Assembly: GCF_003020125.1 (NCBI RefSeq)
Contig: NZ_PYFW01000011.1
Coordinates: 62,001-126,000 of the forward strand
Direction: 5' to 3'
DNA: 64,000 bases
Origin: Bradyrhizobium sp. MOS003
Lineage (GTDB): Bacteria > Pseudomonadota > Alphaproteobacteria > Rhizobiales > Xanthobacteraceae
This document shows, piece by piece, positions 61,335-64,000 of this stretch (its first letter is position 1; each line of letters begins with the position of its first letter). The position numbers and the translations under genes are program-made. The notes beneath the pieces were generated by a model, which was not told the origin of the DNA, did not search any database, and was given only the letters and a program-made list of their open reading frames with translations.

Positions 61335-62379
61335 TTAGAGATATCCGCCTTCGGTCGCGGTGAACTCACCCCGCCTCGCAATCTCCTCGCTCCGCCAGCA
61401 CCGCACCGCATGCCCGTCGTGCCGCGTCTCCAGCGACGGTCCCGGCTCGCAGCGGCACACCGCCTCCGCATAACGGCATCTTGGACTAAACGCACATCCG
61501 CTCGGCGGATTGAGCGGGTTGGGCAGGTCGCCGCCTGTGGTCGCCAGCGGGGCATGGCGCAGCGGATCGGGGATCGCAGCGATCAGGGCTTGCGTATAGG
61601 GGTGCGACGGGCGCTCGAAGATCTCGCGCCAGTGGCCGTTCTCAACGATGCGGCCGAGATACATCACGGCGACGCGGTCGCTCATGTGCTCGACCACGCC
61701 GAGATCGTGGCTGATCATGATGTAGGACAGGCCGAGCGTGTCCTTCAACTCCAGCAGGAGGTTGATGATCTGGGCTCGGATCGAGACGTCGAGTGCCGAG
61801 ACCGGCTCGTCGCAGATGACGATCTTGGGGTTGAGGATCAGCGCGCGGGCGATGCCGATGCGCTGGCGCTGGCCGCCGGAGAATTCGTGCGGGTAGCGGC
61901 CCGACTGTTCGGGCCGCAAGCCGACATGCCGCAGCATGGTCGCGACGCGATCCTCGATCTCGCTCTTCGCGGTGACGCCGTGGACCCGCAGGGGATCCTC
62001 CAACGTGCGGCGCACGGTCTGGCGCGGATTGAGCGAGGCGTAAGGGTCCTGAAACACCATCTGCACGGTGCGCGCCAAGGCCTTCCGGTCGCCGGATTGC
62101 CGGCTCGCGACCACCTGCCCGTCCAGCACGACGCGGCCCCGCGTGGGCGTCAGCAGGCCAAGGATCGACAATGCAACCGTCGACTTGCCGGAGCCGGACT
62201 CGCCGACGAGGCCAAGGCATTCGCCGCGCTTCAGCCTGAGATCGACGCCATCGACGGCCCGCAGCATCCGCTTGCCGCGGCCGAGCCAGCCGCCACCGAG
62301 CGGGAAATGAACCGCGAGATCCTCGACACTGAGGATGAGATCGTCGTCCGGCCTCCGCTCGACCAGCATGTTTTGCGGC

Positions 62380-62387
<8 letters not shown>
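61335..62387 (-). CDS. Oligopeptide ABC ATPase, DppF/OppF type
   Basis: 350 residues from MHEPQNM (62387). Walker A GESGSGKST, Q-loop MVFQDPYASLNPR, signature FSGGQRQRIGIARAL, Walker B IVICDEPVSALD and the C-terminal oligopeptide domain with cysteines GCAFSPRCRYAEAVCRCEPG (iron-sulfur-like motif of this family). Its start overlaps the partner ATPase stop by 8 bases. Confidence 0.93.
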
Positions 62388-63356
<969 letters not shown>

Positions 63357-63360
<4 letters not shown>

Positions 63361-64000
63361 GTCCGCCGGCTCCGCGATTGCGGATCGAGAATGTCGCGCA
63401 GGCCGTCGCCGAGCAAATTGAGGCCGAGCACCGTCAGGAAGATGGCGAGGCCCGGGAACACCGAGAGCCATGGTGCCGTCGTGATCTGCTCGCGTGCCTC
63501 CGACAGCATGCTGCCCCAGCTCGGAAACGGCGGGCGGACGCCGAGGCCGAGGAACGACAACGCGGCTTCGGACAAGACCGCGCTGCCCATGCCCAGCGTG
63601 CCGATGACGATGATGGGGCCCAGCATGTTCGGCAGCAGCTGCGTGATCATGATGCGCAGATCGCCGTAGCCGAGCACGGTGGCGGCCTGCACATAGCCCT
63701 GGCTCCTCAGCGACAGCGCCGAGGCTCGCGCGATCCGGCATGTAAAGGACCAGTTGGTCAGCCCGAGCGCGATCAGCAGGCTGGTCAGGCCGGGTCCGAG
63801 CACCGCCATGATCGCCAGCGCGAAGATCAGCGAGGGGATCGCGAGCATGAGGTTGGTCAGGGCGTTGACGACATCGTCCCACCAGCCGCCAAAATAGCCG
63901 GCGCTCAACCCCAAGGCCACGCCGATGACGCTGTTGATCAGCTGCGAGACGATACCGACCGTCAGCGAAACCTGCGCGCCGTAGACGACGCGGGAATAGA
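63357..64000 (-). CDS. Oligopeptide ABC permease, DppC/OppC type (5' partial)
   Basis: The frame stays open to the right edge, so the N-terminus lies outside. The visible 213 residues contain about four membrane helices (VSLTVGIVSQLINSVIGVALGLSAGYF; NLMLAIPSLIFALAIMAVLGPG) and the inner loop RASALSLRSQGYVQAATVLGYGDLRIMITQLLPNMLGP, the EAA-type ATPase-docking motif of the DppC family. Confidence 0.92.

Overview
The window looks like chromosomal DNA of a Bradyrhizobium-type alphaproteobacterium (Rhizobiales). The G+C is high. A long minus-strand essential block runs dnaE / rpsB-tsf-pyrH-frr-uppS-cdsA-dxr-rseP-bamA-lpxD-fabZ / lpxA-lpxI-lpxB. There are tandem DUF3551 secreted proteins, Omp25/31-like barrels, a KTSC protein, a pcu-type copper operon and FixK-like TTGA-N6-TCAA boxes. 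I saw no rRNA, tRNA, CRISPR array, prophage or insertion sequence.

Layout. 1-4688 (+): a sugar ABC importer (binding protein cut by the window edge, two permeases, UgpC/MalK-type ATPase) closed by a short-chain dehydrogenase. 4973-7161 (+): a secreted TPR-like protein broken by one extra G, then an unknown secreted protein. 7240-22626 (-): the lipid A, outer-membrane biogenesis, isoprenoid and translation block, interrupted only by a + strand KTSC gene between fabZ and lpxA. 22848-30494 (-): a caspase-fold protein without its catalytic dyad, a secreted beta-carbonic anhydrase, dnaE, and a 32-residue membrane protein directly under two LexA-type (GTTC-N7-GTTC) boxes. 30618-37092: an outer-membrane barrel, two DUF3551 genes, an MFS exporter, HD-domain and AhpD-like genes divergent from a MocR regulator, and a methionine aminopeptidase. 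37178-44862: a hybrid histidine kinase, a periplasmic ClpP-like protein, a second barrel, and an XRE regulator divergent from an MDR dehydrogenase. 44956-48358 (-): lolD, lolC/E and proS.

48503-55787 (-) is a seven-gene copper-acquisition operon: DUF2946 protein, TonB receptor, Asp-box propeller, thioredoxin, PCuAC chaperone, YcnI-like protein and CopC-CopD fusion. Next to it, on + strand, lies a FixK/FNR-type promoter, about 270 nt without a convincing gene, a strong intrinsic terminator, and then a globin gene. 56799-60371 (+) is a ribose-type sugar ABC importer. 60775-61191 (+) is a small c-type cytochrome with a near-consensus FixK box. 61335-64000 (-) is an oligopeptide-type ABC transporter running off the right edge.

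The most novel items are the SOS-box/32-aa membrane protein unit, the FixK-type promoter driving an orphan leader or small RNA ahead of the globin, the dyad-less caspase, and the two extra genes in the copper operon. Gene starts were moved inward from the longest open frame where overlaps with the upstream gene, Shine-Dalgarno sequence or family N-termini argued for it.
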